From: Clostridium formicaceticum | GTDB taxonomy: Bacteria > Bacillota > Clostridia > Peptostreptococcales > Natronincolaceae | Length of the DNA stretch: 64,000 bases | NCBI RefSeq assembly: GCF_001854185.1 | Contig: NZ_CP017603.1 | Location: forward strand, 124,001 to 188,000 | Reading direction: 5' to 3' | Part shown: one piece after another, positions 17,043 to 24,933 of the stretch | Numbering within the stretch: position 1 is the stretch's first letter | Layout: the number at the start of each line of letters is the position of its first letter | The notes under the pieces: model-generated | Database searches by the model: none | Told to the model about the DNA's origin: nothing | Seen by the model: the letters and a program-made list of their open reading frames with translations, nothing else | Made by a program: the position numbers and the translations under genes

Positions 17043-17864
17043 CTATATAAAAGCAGTTCCTACAGCAGCTATTTTTACATGCCCTTGAATTGTCAAATTC
17101 GTAATAATTCCTTTTTGGCATTCCGCCCATACCTCAATAATGCCCCCTGGTTGTTTAATTTCTAAGTATACTTCTCCTTCAGTTTCTTTCGCTACATACG
17201 CACCTAAAGAAGCTGAGCCCAGACCACAACCACGTTCCCAAATCATATCTTCTGTCTTAGGTATATAAACAAGTGGTTTCATCTCATTGCTTGACTTTCG
17301 ATAAAGTAAAAGCCCTACTACACCCTCTCCCTCCCACAACTCGGGAGACTTGATAATAATCTGCGCTATTTCTTTTATGGAATTGTCAAATTGCTTCACT
17401 TCAACTATTGCATGAACAACACCTTGATATTTTAGAATAATAATCGGTATAATCAACCCATTGCAGCTTATCTTTTTTTTATTTATGGATCGTGGAAGAG
17501 GCATATCTATCTTACAAAGATAACTGTTTTGCTGTGCTTTTACTTGACAATTCATCAAATGCTTTGTCCCCGAAACTTCTAAAGGAACTTTCATCAAATT
17601 TTTAGGCTGTAAGTTTTTCTTCCATGCTAATACCGCAGCTAATGACATCGCTGCATTACTACAAAATTCCCCAGCCGTCATTTGAAGTCGTGCCGACGCC
17701 ATCTCACTTTCTGGTGATTCAATAAATCCTACCTGTTCAGCAAAAACATTATCATAAGCCATAACACGTGAAGCTATTAAGTGATAATTTTTTCTTTTAT
17801 GATGACTTTCTACAAGAATCGTCATATTTTCAGTGGGATTTACTTTAATAAACTGTACTTTCAT
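17043..17864 (-). CDS. cntK: DapF-fold amino-acid racemase, CntK-like (histidine racemase)
   Basis: A protein of 273 aa with a two-lobed diaminopimelate-epimerase fold. The two catalytic cysteines are seen in AGEFCSNAA (about residue 68) and ERGCGLGS (about residue 216), the pattern of cofactor-independent racemases. In staphylopine loci CntK makes D-histidine from L-histidine for CntL. First gene of the biosynthetic half; a Fur-like box lies about 130 bp upstream. ATG follows AAAAGGAGAAGAAA. The 100 bp to cntL has no convincing gene. A standalone DapF role is unlikely because cntL and cntM follow. Confidence 0.86.
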   Translation of the reverse strand: MKVQFIKVNPTENMTILVESHHKRKNYHLIASRVMAYDNVFAEQVGFIESPESEMASARLQMTAGEFCSNAAMSLAAVLAWKKNLQPKNLMKVPLEVSGTKHLMNCQVKAQQNSYLCKIDMPLPRSINKKKISCNGLIIPIIILKYQGVVHAIVEVKQFDNSIKEIAQIIIKSPELWEGEGVVGLLLYRKSSNEMKPLVYIPKTEDMIWERGCGLGSASLGAYVAKETEGEVYLEIKQPGGIIEVWAECQKGIITNLTIQGHVKIAAVGTAFI

Positions 17865-17995
17865 TTTCTTCTCCTTTTTCTATTCATTAAACAAAATTCA
17901 ACTTTGACACCACATCTTTTTATTAAATTAATATATTAAGCCTATATGTATCTTCAGCACGTATCATTTTCTATTTTGAGATATCAAATTTTAGC

Positions 17996-18014
17996 AATAA
18001 TAATATTCATTATC
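17996..18014 (-). promoter_or_regulatory. Fur-like box upstream of cntK-like gene
   Basis: The minus strand reads GATAATGAATATTATTATT, which agrees with the classical 19-bp Fur consensus at 15 positions by eye. It lies in the 234-bp gap between cntF-like and cntK-like genes, so the biosynthetic half may have its own metal-responsive promoter. Confidence 0.45.
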
Positions 18015-18098
18015 ATCTATTCTCTTTAATTCCAGCCTGATCTACGAACTTTTTAACAACATATTGTCCTCAAAGTCCAATTTGTTCTTTTATTTCCA

Positions 18099-18848
18099 TC
18101 AAAATGCTATTACAGCAGAAAGTAGTCTTTTTGAGTAATCGTTTTGTACTTGTGATAAATTTTCTATATTTACCTGTTCCACCACCCTCCCTTCATTGAA
18201 AAATATCACTCGATCACATAGATAGGTTACAGATTGAATATCATGTGTAATGAACAAATAGCTTATGTTCATTTCATTTTTTAATTGTGACAGCAATTTC
18301 AATATTTGTGTTTGCACAGATACATCTAATGAACTTACTGCCTCATCCAGCAACAAAAAATCTGGATTTGTTGAAATCGCTCTAGCAATACATACACGTT
18401 GTGCTTCTCCACCAGAAAGTTCATGGGAATATTTCTTTAAGTAGCTTTCGTCAAGACCTACACGATAAAGAAGGTCTACAACCTTTACCTCCATATCTTC
18501 TCTTCTATTCTTAGCTTGAAGCATGATAGGCTCGCATATCACCTCATATACGGTAAAATGTGGGTTAAATGAGGAAGTGTAATCTTGAAACACTGCACTG
18601 ATATGTCCCAATCGAACCTTTCTATCATTTACTTTTTTACCAAAATAAAGAACTTCTCCACCATCTGGTTTTTCGATGCCAAGAATGATTCTGCCTAAAG
18701 TGGATTTTCCACTTCCACTTTCGCCAACAATACCCAAACACTCGCCTTTACGCATTTCTATAGTAACATCACTCAAAATTTGTTGGCGTTTACGAGAAAA
18801 AAAGCCGCTCTTTCGGTAGGTCTTATAAACCTGCTTTACTTCTAACAC
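18099..18848 (-). CDS. cntF: ABC transporter ATPase, CntF-like (oligopeptide/nickel type)
   Basis: A protein of 249 aa with Walker A GESGSGKST (about residue 42), signature LSGGEAQRVCIARA, and Walker B FLLLDEAVSSLD. It is the second ATPase of an Opp/Nik-type importer. GTG start at 18848 follows AGGAGG and overlaps the end of the cntD-like gene. It is the last gene of the uptake half. Energises import of the metal-opine complex. Confidence 0.88.
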   Translation of the reverse strand: MLEVKQVYKTYRKSGFFSRKRQQILSDVTIEMRKGECLGIVGESGSGKSTLGRIILGIEKPDGGEVLYFGKKVNDRKVRLGHISAVFQDYTSSFNPHFTVYEVICEPIMLQAKNRREDMEVKVVDLLYRVGLDESYLKKYSHELSGGEAQRVCIARAISTNPDFLLLDEAVSSLDVSVQTQILKLLSQLKNEMNISYLFITHDIQSVTYLCDRVIFFNEGRVVEQVNIENLSQVQNDYSKRLLSAVIAF

Positions 18849-19657
18849 CCGATACCGCCTCCTAGCATTTTTTTATATTTATTTCCCAGCTCTTCCCTCG
18901 TGCTAATCAAGTATCTTGTATAGTTGTTTTTTGGATTTTTAAATATTTCACTTAGAGTACCCGATTCTACGATACAACCATCCTGCATCACAATAACGTC
19001 ATCAGCGATTTTTTTTACAACACCTAAGTCATGGGAAATAAAAATCATACTGCTCTTGGTTCTTTTACGCAAAGAAACAAACTGATGGATTACTTCAAAT
19101 TGAGTAATTGTGTCCAACGCAGTAGTAGGCTCATCTGCAATAATTACATCCGGTTCTAATACAAGGGTCAGGGCAATCATAATTCTTTGCAGCATACCGC
19201 CAGAAAGCTGATGAGGATATTTTTTCAAAATTTCTTTAGGGTTTTTTAACATAATGCTTTCCATAGACTGTACCATAGCTTCATCGGCATGTTTTTTATC
19301 CCAGCCATAATGCTCCCAAAGGGTTTCTCTTAGATGTACACCAATAGTAGAAGAGGGATCAAAAGCACTCATACCATTTTGCATAATCATAGCAATATTT
19401 TTTCCACATAGCTTGCGCATTTTTGTATTTGGTAAATTAAAAATATCTTTCCCTTTGAAAAGGACATTCCCAGAAGCCTCAATCCATGGTTTATTCAATC
19501 TCATGATGGATTTACATGTCATAGACTTCCCGCTTCCGCTTTCACCTACAATGGCAAGGCATCGATTTTCTTTTACGGAAAAAGAATTGTTCTTTATGAT
19601 GACTTCATTATTGCGAGTGTCCCATACTTTTAAGTTTTTTACTTCTAGCAAAACCAT
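18842..19657 (-). CDS. cntD: ABC transporter ATPase, CntD-like (oligopeptide/nickel type)
   Basis: A protein of 271 aa with GESGSGKSMT (Walker A), HQLSGGMLQRIMIAL (signature) and DVIIADEPTTALD (Walker B), plus the C-terminal extension with NYTRYL typical of OppD/NikD-type subunits. It works with the CntF-like subunit as the ATPase pair of the importer. ATG follows AGGAAGTGGCACT, and the gene overlaps the permease before it by 50 bp. Confidence 0.88.
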   Translation of the reverse strand: MVLLEVKNLKVWDTRNNEVIIKNNSFSVKENRCLAIVGESGSGKSMTCKSIMRLNKPWIEASGNVLFKGKDIFNLPNTKMRKLCGKNIAMIMQNGMSAFDPSSTIGVHLRETLWEHYGWDKKHADEAMVQSMESIMLKNPKEILKKYPHQLSGGMLQRIMIALTLVLEPDVIIADEPTTALDTITQFEVIHQFVSLRKRTKSSMIFISHDLGVVKKIADDVIVMQDGCIVESGTLSEIFKNPKNNYTRYLISTREELGNKYKKMLGGGIGC

Positions 19658-20516
19658 AGTGCCACTTCCTTTTAGGTTTTTTTAGCGCTATACTTTGATG
19701 TTGTGGATCAAATGCATCTCTTAAACTATCACCCATGAATGAAAATGCAACAGAGATCGTCACAATCCCTAATCCTGGAGCCAACATCTGTTCTGGATGG
19801 CTGAGCATAACATTTTGGGCTTCATTAAGCATCATACCCCATTCTGGTGATGGTGCCTGTACACCAAAACCCAAAAAAGACAAACCAGCAATCATTAAAA
19901 TGGATGATGAAATGTTATTACTTGCTATAACTATAATTTCCGATAATGTAAGGGGTAGTATATGCCTGCGTAAAATATGGAATGTACTGGCCCCAGAGGT
20001 TTTAGCAAAGTAAACATAATTTTGCTCGGTAAATTGCAAAACTGCAGACCGAATAACTCTGGTATACCATGCCCATTTTGTTACGATAGAGGCTATCAGG
20101 ATATTCCTAAGACCAACACCAAATACACCGAGAATAGCAAGGATGATTACTTCGCTGGGAAAGGACAACATGATGTCACAAATCCGCATAATCACCTCAT
20201 CCACTTTTCCCCTGCAATATCCGGAAATTAATCCCAAAACAATGCCGATTCCTACCGTCGCCAACATTGCAGCTATCACCCAAATTACACTGGGGCGGAT
20301 ACCATAAATCAATCGGGAAAGAATACATCTCCCTAAATGATCTGTTCCAAAGGGAAATTGCCAGGAAGCACCTTGCAGCCTATAAGAAGAATTAATCTTG
20401 ATTGGGTCATTTGGTGCTAAAAGTGGTGCTAAAATGCCCATGGTGATGATCATTAAAATTATCATCATACATACTGTAGCAAGCTTATCTTTTCTAAATT
20501 TATTCCAAAATAACAT
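19608..20516 (-). CDS. cntC: ABC transporter permease, CntC-like
   Basis: A protein of 302 aa of the OppC/NikC type: cytosolic N-terminus, an N-terminal helix, then a DPIKINSSYRLQGAS segment and PFGTDHLGR, which is characteristic of this permease class, followed by five membrane helices with an EAA-type loop near AKTSGAS. Forms the channel with the CntB-like permease. Its 3' end overlaps the ATPase gene by 50 bp, which suggests coupled translation. Confidence 0.88.
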   Translation of the reverse strand: MLFWNKFRKDKLATVCMMIILMIITMGILAPLLAPNDPIKINSSYRLQGASWQFPFGTDHLGRCILSRLIYGIRPSVIWVIAAMLATVGIGIVLGLISGYCRGKVDEVIMRICDIMLSFPSEVIILAILGVFGVGLRNILIASIVTKWAWYTRVIRSAVLQFTEQNYVYFAKTSGASTFHILRRHILPLTLSEIIVIASNNISSSILMIAGLSFLGFGVQAPSPEWGMMLNEAQNVMLSHPEQMLAPGLGIVTISVAFSFMGDSLRDAFDPQHQSIALKKPKRKWHYGFARSKKLKSMGHSQ

Positions 20517-20524
20517 AATACTCC

Positions 20525-21454
20525 TTATCCTTTCTGTATTTTAGGATTTAACCAACTACTCAGCAGATCCGCCAGTAGATTAAAAAATACAAAAGCCAAA
20601 GCCACAACAATAATATATCCTTGAATTACTGGAAGATCTCTATTTAAAATGGAAGTTACACATAACCTCCCAATCCCCGGCCAAGCAAAGACATTTTCGA
20701 TCACTACGGTGCCGGCAACCAGTCCTGGTATAGCCATGCCAAAAACAGCTACTGTCGTTTGCAGAGAGTTTTTTAAAATATGTTTGTTTACAACCTTATC
20801 TTTTAAGCCACAAGCTTTTGCATAAACCACATAATTTTCATTGGTATTTTGTATCATGGAATTTCGAATCAACCGGAAGTAAAAACCAATATAGTTTAAG
20901 GATAGCATTGTTACTGGAAGTACATAGTGTGCTGAAGATCCCATCCCACTGGTTGGGAATAAATCTAATTTCACTGCAAAAAACCAAATAGCTAAAGTTG
21001 CTATCCAGTAACTAGGCATAGCGGTCAGAAAAAACATTATGCCTCTTGTAACTCTGTCCGCTAATTTTCCTTCATTGATAGCACAAAAGATACCCAGTAA
21101 TAAGGATAAAATAATGATGTAGATGGCTGTAACGACTGTGAGTTTTAGTGTATTCAAAAAAGCAGGGCCAATCAATGCGCTTACCGGTTGCTTACTAACA
21201 TAAGAAGCACCTAAATCTAGCCGCAGCATATCTTTGAGCCAATGAACATATCTTATAACAAAAGGTTCATTCAGCCCCAGTTCTTCCCGAGTCTTCTCCA
21301 GTAATTCATCACTAATTTCTGGTACATTTAATGCCCTTAATGCTACCTCTGCAGGATCATAAGGGGATAAATTAATAAAGACAAAGGCTAAAAATGAGAC
21401 AATCAACAAGAGTGGAACAATAGCTAAAATCCGTTTTAAAGCATAGTTAAGCAT
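20525..21454 (-). CDS. cntB: ABC transporter permease, CntB-like
   Basis: A protein of 309 aa of the OppB/NikB type with six membrane segments, an N-terminal helix ending in NLSPYDPAEVALRA and a conserved EELGLNEPFVIRYVHWL. The EAA loop reads VVYAKACGLKD. Eight bases separate it from the CntC-like gene. Part of the metal-opine importer. Confidence 0.88.
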   Translation of the reverse strand: MLNYALKRILAIVPLLLIVSFLAFVFINLSPYDPAEVALRALNVPEISDELLEKTREELGLNEPFVIRYVHWLKDMLRLDLGASYVSKQPVSALIGPAFLNTLKLTVVTAIYIIILSLLLGIFCAINEGKLADRVTRGIMFFLTAMPSYWIATLAIWFFAVKLDLFPTSGMGSSAHYVLPVTMLSLNYIGFYFRLIRNSMIQNTNENYVVYAKACGLKDKVVNKHILKNSLQTTVAVFGMAIPGLVAGTVVIENVFAWPGIGRLCVTSILNRDLPVIQGYIIVVALAFVFFNLLADLLSSWLNPKIQKG

Positions 21455-21495
21455 GATATTGATATATCTCCTTCCCCCATTTTTTGTGCTGCTGA

Positions 21496-23082
21496 TTACT
21501 GGAAATACATCTTTTCCAATGGAATTTCATACTGGGTTTGCCTAAATGTGATGTTTTGTAGGTTTGCAGGGGCAACGATGGTAACGGTACTATATGTCAG
21601 AGGAATAAAGCAAGCTTCATCATGGAATTTGGTAAGAACTTCTGCATATAATTCTTGACGCTCTGTTTCATCTGTTGTAACAACAATTGCATCGATTTTT
21701 GCATATACTTCTTCAATTCCAGGGATGCCTTTGGCAGCGAGTAAATAGCCTTTAGACATCAGCGTACTTTGTGGATCATAAGGCTTACCAAAAGTGGAAT
21801 CCATCAACAATTCATAATTTTCAGATAGCCTGCGTTCTCTTATAGAAAGTGCTTCTTCACCAACTAGATTTAATTTAATACCAGCCTCTGCTAAAGTGCT
21901 TTGCATCAATTCACACACAGCTTTTTGACTTGCTTTGCTGCTAGCATAATACACATTGATTTCTAATGGCTTTCCATTTTTTGTTCGATATGCTTGACCG
22001 TCTTCCAATTTCCAACCGGCTTGTTCCAACAATTCAATAGATTTTTCTATGCTATAGCCTCTTTTTTCTAAAGCAATATTAGCATAGGGTATATTTTTGC
22101 TAAACATTGTATAGGCAGGTGTTTCTAAATTGTTTGCAATTACACTGGCAATGGTTTCTCTATCAATACCGTACCAAACAGCTTGGCGTACTAATTTTTC
22201 AGAAATTGGACTATCTGTATTGCCTGTGCAGGCAAATAATTGTTTTGTATACATTGGATCACTTCGTACAATTTGGTATCTATCATCATTATTCAGGGCC
22301 ATAAGTGCTTCTGCGTCTAATGCATCTCCCCCCAGTTCCGTAAACAAAAAATTTATATCTCCTTTTTGAAGCGCTAATATGGTAGTCTGTCCTATAGGAA
22401 GAACTTTTCTGGTTACTTTTTTAATTTTCGGTTCTCCTCCCCAGTAGTTTTCATATGCTTCAAATACTGCATACTGATCCGCTACATCTTCTACTAATAC
22501 ATAAGCTCCTGTTCCCGCATAGCCATTTACACCATTCATTGTTTCCCCATCTATAAAACATTTAGGGGAAATAAATCGAAATGGTCGTGTTAGACCCATT
22601 TCAGTTAAGAAGGGGTAATATGATTCCGCCAATGTTACTTGTAATGTATACTCATTAATTACATCACAGCCAGTAATGATTTCAAAAATTTTACTCCATG
22701 TGTGCATTTCTTTGTTTCTTAAAACTGCATCAATATTTAATTTTGCCACTTCTGCATTGAAAACTTCTCCGTCATGAAAGGTTACATTTTCTCTTAAATA
22801 AAATGTGTATGTTTTTCCATCTTCTGAAACATCCCATGATTCAGCTAGAAGGGGCTTGATACCGTCTTCTGTGTTTTCCACTAATGCCTCAAAAACCATG
22901 CCTTGAATAGACATCGTCCCAGCATACAAGTGGGGATTAATATCATAATTATCCTGAGGAGATGCCATAATCAATTCATTCAATTCATTTGAATTTGTTT
23001 CACTACTAGAAACCTCTCTATTACACCCCACCAAACTAATACATAATACAACTGCAATTAAAATCATTATATTTTTTTTCAC
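21496..23082 (-). CDS. cntA: Extracytoplasmic solute-binding lipoprotein, CntA-like
   Basis: A protein of 528 aa in the SBP class 5 family (nickel/oligopeptide/metallophore). The lipobox LVGC has the lipidated cysteine at residue 20. WDVSEDGKTYTFYLRENVTFHDGE is the class 5 signature, seen here in pieces near residues 85-110. It should capture the metal-opine complex for the CntBCDF-like importer. GTG start at 23082 follows GGGTGAGGG. First gene after a cobalamin riboswitch and its terminator, so expression is expected to fall when B12 is plentiful. The ligand could also be a nickel complex or peptide, but the following cntKLM homologues favour an opine. Confidence 0.85.
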   Translation of the reverse strand: MKKNIMILIAVVLCISLVGCNREVSSSETNSNELNELIMASPQDNYDINPHLYAGTMSIQGMVFEALVENTEDGIKPLLAESWDVSEDGKTYTFYLRENVTFHDGEVFNAEVAKLNIDAVLRNKEMHTWSKIFEIITGCDVINEYTLQVTLAESYYPFLTEMGLTRPFRFISPKCFIDGETMNGVNGYAGTGAYVLVEDVADQYAVFEAYENYWGGEPKIKKVTRKVLPIGQTTILALQKGDINFLFTELGGDALDAEALMALNNDDRYQIVRSDPMYTKQLFACTGNTDSPISEKLVRQAVWYGIDRETIASVIANNLETPAYTMFSKNIPYANIALEKRGYSIEKSIELLEQAGWKLEDGQAYRTKNGKPLEINVYYASSKASQKAVCELMQSTLAEAGIKLNLVGEEALSIRERRLSENYELLMDSTFGKPYDPQSTLMSKGYLLAAKGIPGIEEVYAKIDAIVVTTDETERQELYAEVLTKFHDEACFIPLTYSTVTIVAPANLQNITFRQTQYEIPLEKMYFQ

Positions 23083-23156
23083 TTCAAACCCTCACCCTTC
23101 TTTTTATTTTCTTATGCTTTTATGATTTTTCTAGACCAAGGACTTCATGTTAAAAC

Positions 23157-23192
23157 TAAAAAAGTCCAACCTAGATGGGTTGGACTTTTTTT
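23157..23192 (-). terminator. Riboswitch-controlled intrinsic terminator before the uptake operon
   Basis: On the minus strand AGTCCAACC, a 5-base loop, then GGTTGGACT followed by seven T. It lies between the cobalamin aptamer and the cntA-like start, as in transcription-terminating riboswitches. Confidence 0.88.
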
Positions 23193-23257
23193 AAAACATA
23201 GCTATCGCTATTAAAATAGTTCCAATCCCTCCCCTCCGAAGGTTTTGTTTTGTCATA

Positions 23258-23413
23258 GTATAAGGCAGGTTTCCTGACTCATGGATCATCTTACTTTCCG
23301 ACCTTCTTAGTTTCCTAATGGTTCCTCGGATTTCATTCCCAATTACAGTAGCGGGGGCTGTAGTGGTTTTGCACCACTTTCCCTTTTAACTCTATTTAAA
23401 GAGCACCCTATAC
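23258..23413 (-). ncRNA. Cobalamin riboswitch
   Basis: Read on the minus strand, the conserved cobalamin aptamer elements are in order: GGTGCTC, AAAAGGGAA, GGTGCAAAACC, CAGCCCCCGCTACTGTAA, then GAGTCAGGAAACCTGCC at the 3' side. GTATAGG (23407-23413) and CCTTATAC (23258-23265) close P1. It is followed by an intrinsic terminator and then the cntA-like gene. Riboswitches of this class usually lower expression when adenosyl- or methylcobalamin is abundant and typically govern B12 or cobalt acquisition. Confidence 0.94.
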
Positions 23414-23469
23414 ATTTAATTAAATTTTGCTAAGCATATATACATGATTTTTTAGCATTTTTCACTATA

Positions 23470-23498
23470 TTTTTATCATATTTTGTAAATTTTGTCAA
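23470..23498 (-). promoter_or_regulatory. Possible promoter for riboswitch transcript
   Basis: TTGACA (23493-23498 on minus) with a weak TAAAAA at 17-bp spacing, 57 bp upstream of the aptamer. Only the -35 is good. Confidence 0.35.
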
Positions 23499-23905
23499 TA
23501 TTTCATTTTATTGGATTATTTATCAAAAAAATAGCATGCTATTATTACAGCAAAATCCATATTAATTATATAGGCTTTTTCTGCCTTTTTTCAAATATGT
23601 CTAATGTTATCATTTTGCTATGATAATCTCTCCTTGCTGCTATTGTGTTGGTAATGAATTTATCATTTAAATGACATTGTGTATGATTTTTAAAAACATA
23701 TACCAAAATATAATGATAATGACTTTTATTTTCGTTTACAATAGTATCACGATTGATTTTCAATGTCAATAACAAATTTGAAATAAATGTAATTTTAGTA
23801 ATAAAAAGGTTGGTTTTACATTTTTAGTATGTATTTATGAATCTAATTCGTATTTATAAATTTCTACTCATTATTTGTAGACATGTTCTTAAACTTAAAC
23901 AAAAC
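23499..23905. other. Regulatory intergenic region upstream of the metallophore operon
   Basis: It holds no convincing gene (a 69-codon minus frame here has no ribosome site). It includes a perfect 7-6-7 inverted repeat TTATCAT/ATGATAA at 23607-23626 and a Fur-like sequence GATAATGACTTTTATTTTC at 23715-23733 (14 of 19 to consensus by eye). These may be metal-regulator sites. Confidence 0.4.
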
Positions 23906-23941
23906 AACTGAAGGATAGCGTTTAATCGCTACCCTTCAGTT
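23906..23941 (-). terminator. Terminator of the microcompartment operon; right copy of flanking repeat
   Basis: Arms AACTGAAGGATAGCG/CGCTACCCTTCAGTT with a 6-base loop lie 19 bp after the last shell gene. The same hairpin type occurs at 12748-12783. Confidence 0.8.
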
Positions 23942-23959
23942 TAAATGATTTTTGACTTT

Positions 23960-24259
23960 CTATTTTACAGTTTCCTTTTCTATCTTTCCTGCTGGAAGAA
24001 TCCCTTCAACTTCAACGTGTGGACGTGGAATAACATGCACTGAAATTAATTCTCCAACTCTTTGTGCAGCTGCAGCTCCAGCGTCTGTTGCCGCCTTTAC
24101 AGCACCAACATCACCTCTTACCATCACTGTTACTAAACCACCGCCAATATGTTCTTTACCAATTAGATAAACATTTGCTGCCTTCACCATTGCGTCCGCA
24201 GCTTCAACAGCGCCTACTAAACCCTTCGTTTCTATCATTCCTAATGCATCATATTTCAT
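23960..24259 (-). CDS. Bacterial microcompartment shell hexamer protein (PduA/CutN type)
   Basis: A single BMC domain of 99 aa. Features are [26 protein letters not shown] at the N-terminus (split in this description: strand, then helix), [19 protein letters not shown] (core sheet and pore region) and HVIPRPH near the C-terminus, the classic hexamer end. Builds flat shell facets of the choline microcompartment. Last gene of the operon; ATG follows AGGAGGAATAAAAA. One of several BMC-H paralogues in this locus. Confidence 0.93.
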   Translation of the reverse strand: MKYDALGMIETKGLVGAVEAADAMVKAANVYLIGKEHIGGGLVTVMVRGDVGAVKAATDAGAAAAQRVGELISVHVIPRPHVEVEGILPAGKIEKETVK

Positions 24260-24280
24260 TTTTTATTCCTCCTAAATTTT

Positions 24281-24931
24281 TTATTTTATTATTCTAATTT
24301 TTGATAATGCGTTAATATGCATAGCATTTGCTTCTTCTGTGTCCACATGAAACTCTAAAGCAGAACCATCATTTGCTCTAATAGCAACATTACTATAAAT
24401 ACCACCTCTTGCTCCATCTACCTCAATTGAAACGATCTGTCCATCCTGCACCCCTAAACGCTTAGCATCTTCACTGTTCATATGAATGTGTCGTTGTGCT
24501 ACAACCAGACCTTCCGCAATTTGAACGGAACCCTTTGGGCCGACGAGTGTTATTCCTGGTGTTCCATGTAAATCCCCTGATAACCTGATTTCTGAGACTA
24601 CCCCCAGTTTAAAACAATCTCCTACTAAAACTTCCACCTGCGTGTGACCGCGCACTGGACCAAGAACTCTAACCTTTTCAATGGCACCCTTTGGTCCACA
24701 GATTGTTACGGTTTCCTTACAAGCATACTGACCAGGCTGTGACAAATCTTTCATTTTGGTCATCTGATAACCTTCTCCAAATAAGCAATTCATATCTACC
24801 TGTGACAGGTGAATATGGCGATTGGAAACCCCTACTGGAATTTCATAGGTTTCTTCTTTTTTTTCTGTTGAAGACGTATTAGCTTTAAGGGTCTCTAGTA
24901 AAAGCTTTAGGATAGCTTCCTGATTGTCCAT
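24281..24931 (-). CDS. pduL: Phosphate acyltransferase of the PduL type
   Basis: A protein of 216 aa converting acetyl-CoA and phosphate to acetyl-phosphate and CoA, which recycles CoA inside the shell. The two His-containing motifs that hold the metal are present: VSNRHIHLS (about residue 37) and VVAQRHIHMNSEDA (about residue 150). The N-terminal ~25 residues include an amphipathic stretch LLLETLKAN that may act as an encapsulation peptide. Its neighbour is the CoA-acylating aldehyde dehydrogenase that feeds it. Confidence 0.92.
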   Translation of the reverse strand: MDNQEAILKLLLETLKANTSSTEKKEETYEIPVGVSNRHIHLSQVDMNCLFGEGYQMTKMKDLSQPGQYACKETVTICGPKGAIEKVRVLGPVRGHTQVEVLVGDCFKLGVVSEIRLSGDLHGTPGITLVGPKGSVQIAEGLVVAQRHIHMNSEDAKRLGVQDGQIVSIEVDGARGGIYSNVAIRANDGSALEFHVDTEEANAMHINALSKIRIIK

Positions 24932-24933
24932 TG

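Noticed and set aside
16942-17130. Cys-rich 62-codon frame between cntK-like and cntL-like genes
   Set aside because: Starts inside the cntK-like gene in another frame, no ribosome site; mostly a shadow of cntK.
14817-17864. Alternative reading of cntK/cntM-like genes as lysine-biosynthesis DapF and a generic dehydrogenase
   Set aside because: The nicotianamine-synthase-like gene lies between them and a class 5 importer precedes them, which fits only an opine metallophore.
23566-23775. 69-codon minus-strand frame upstream of the riboswitch
   Set aside because: No ribosome site, no family resemblance, and it overlaps candidate regulator sites; probably chance.
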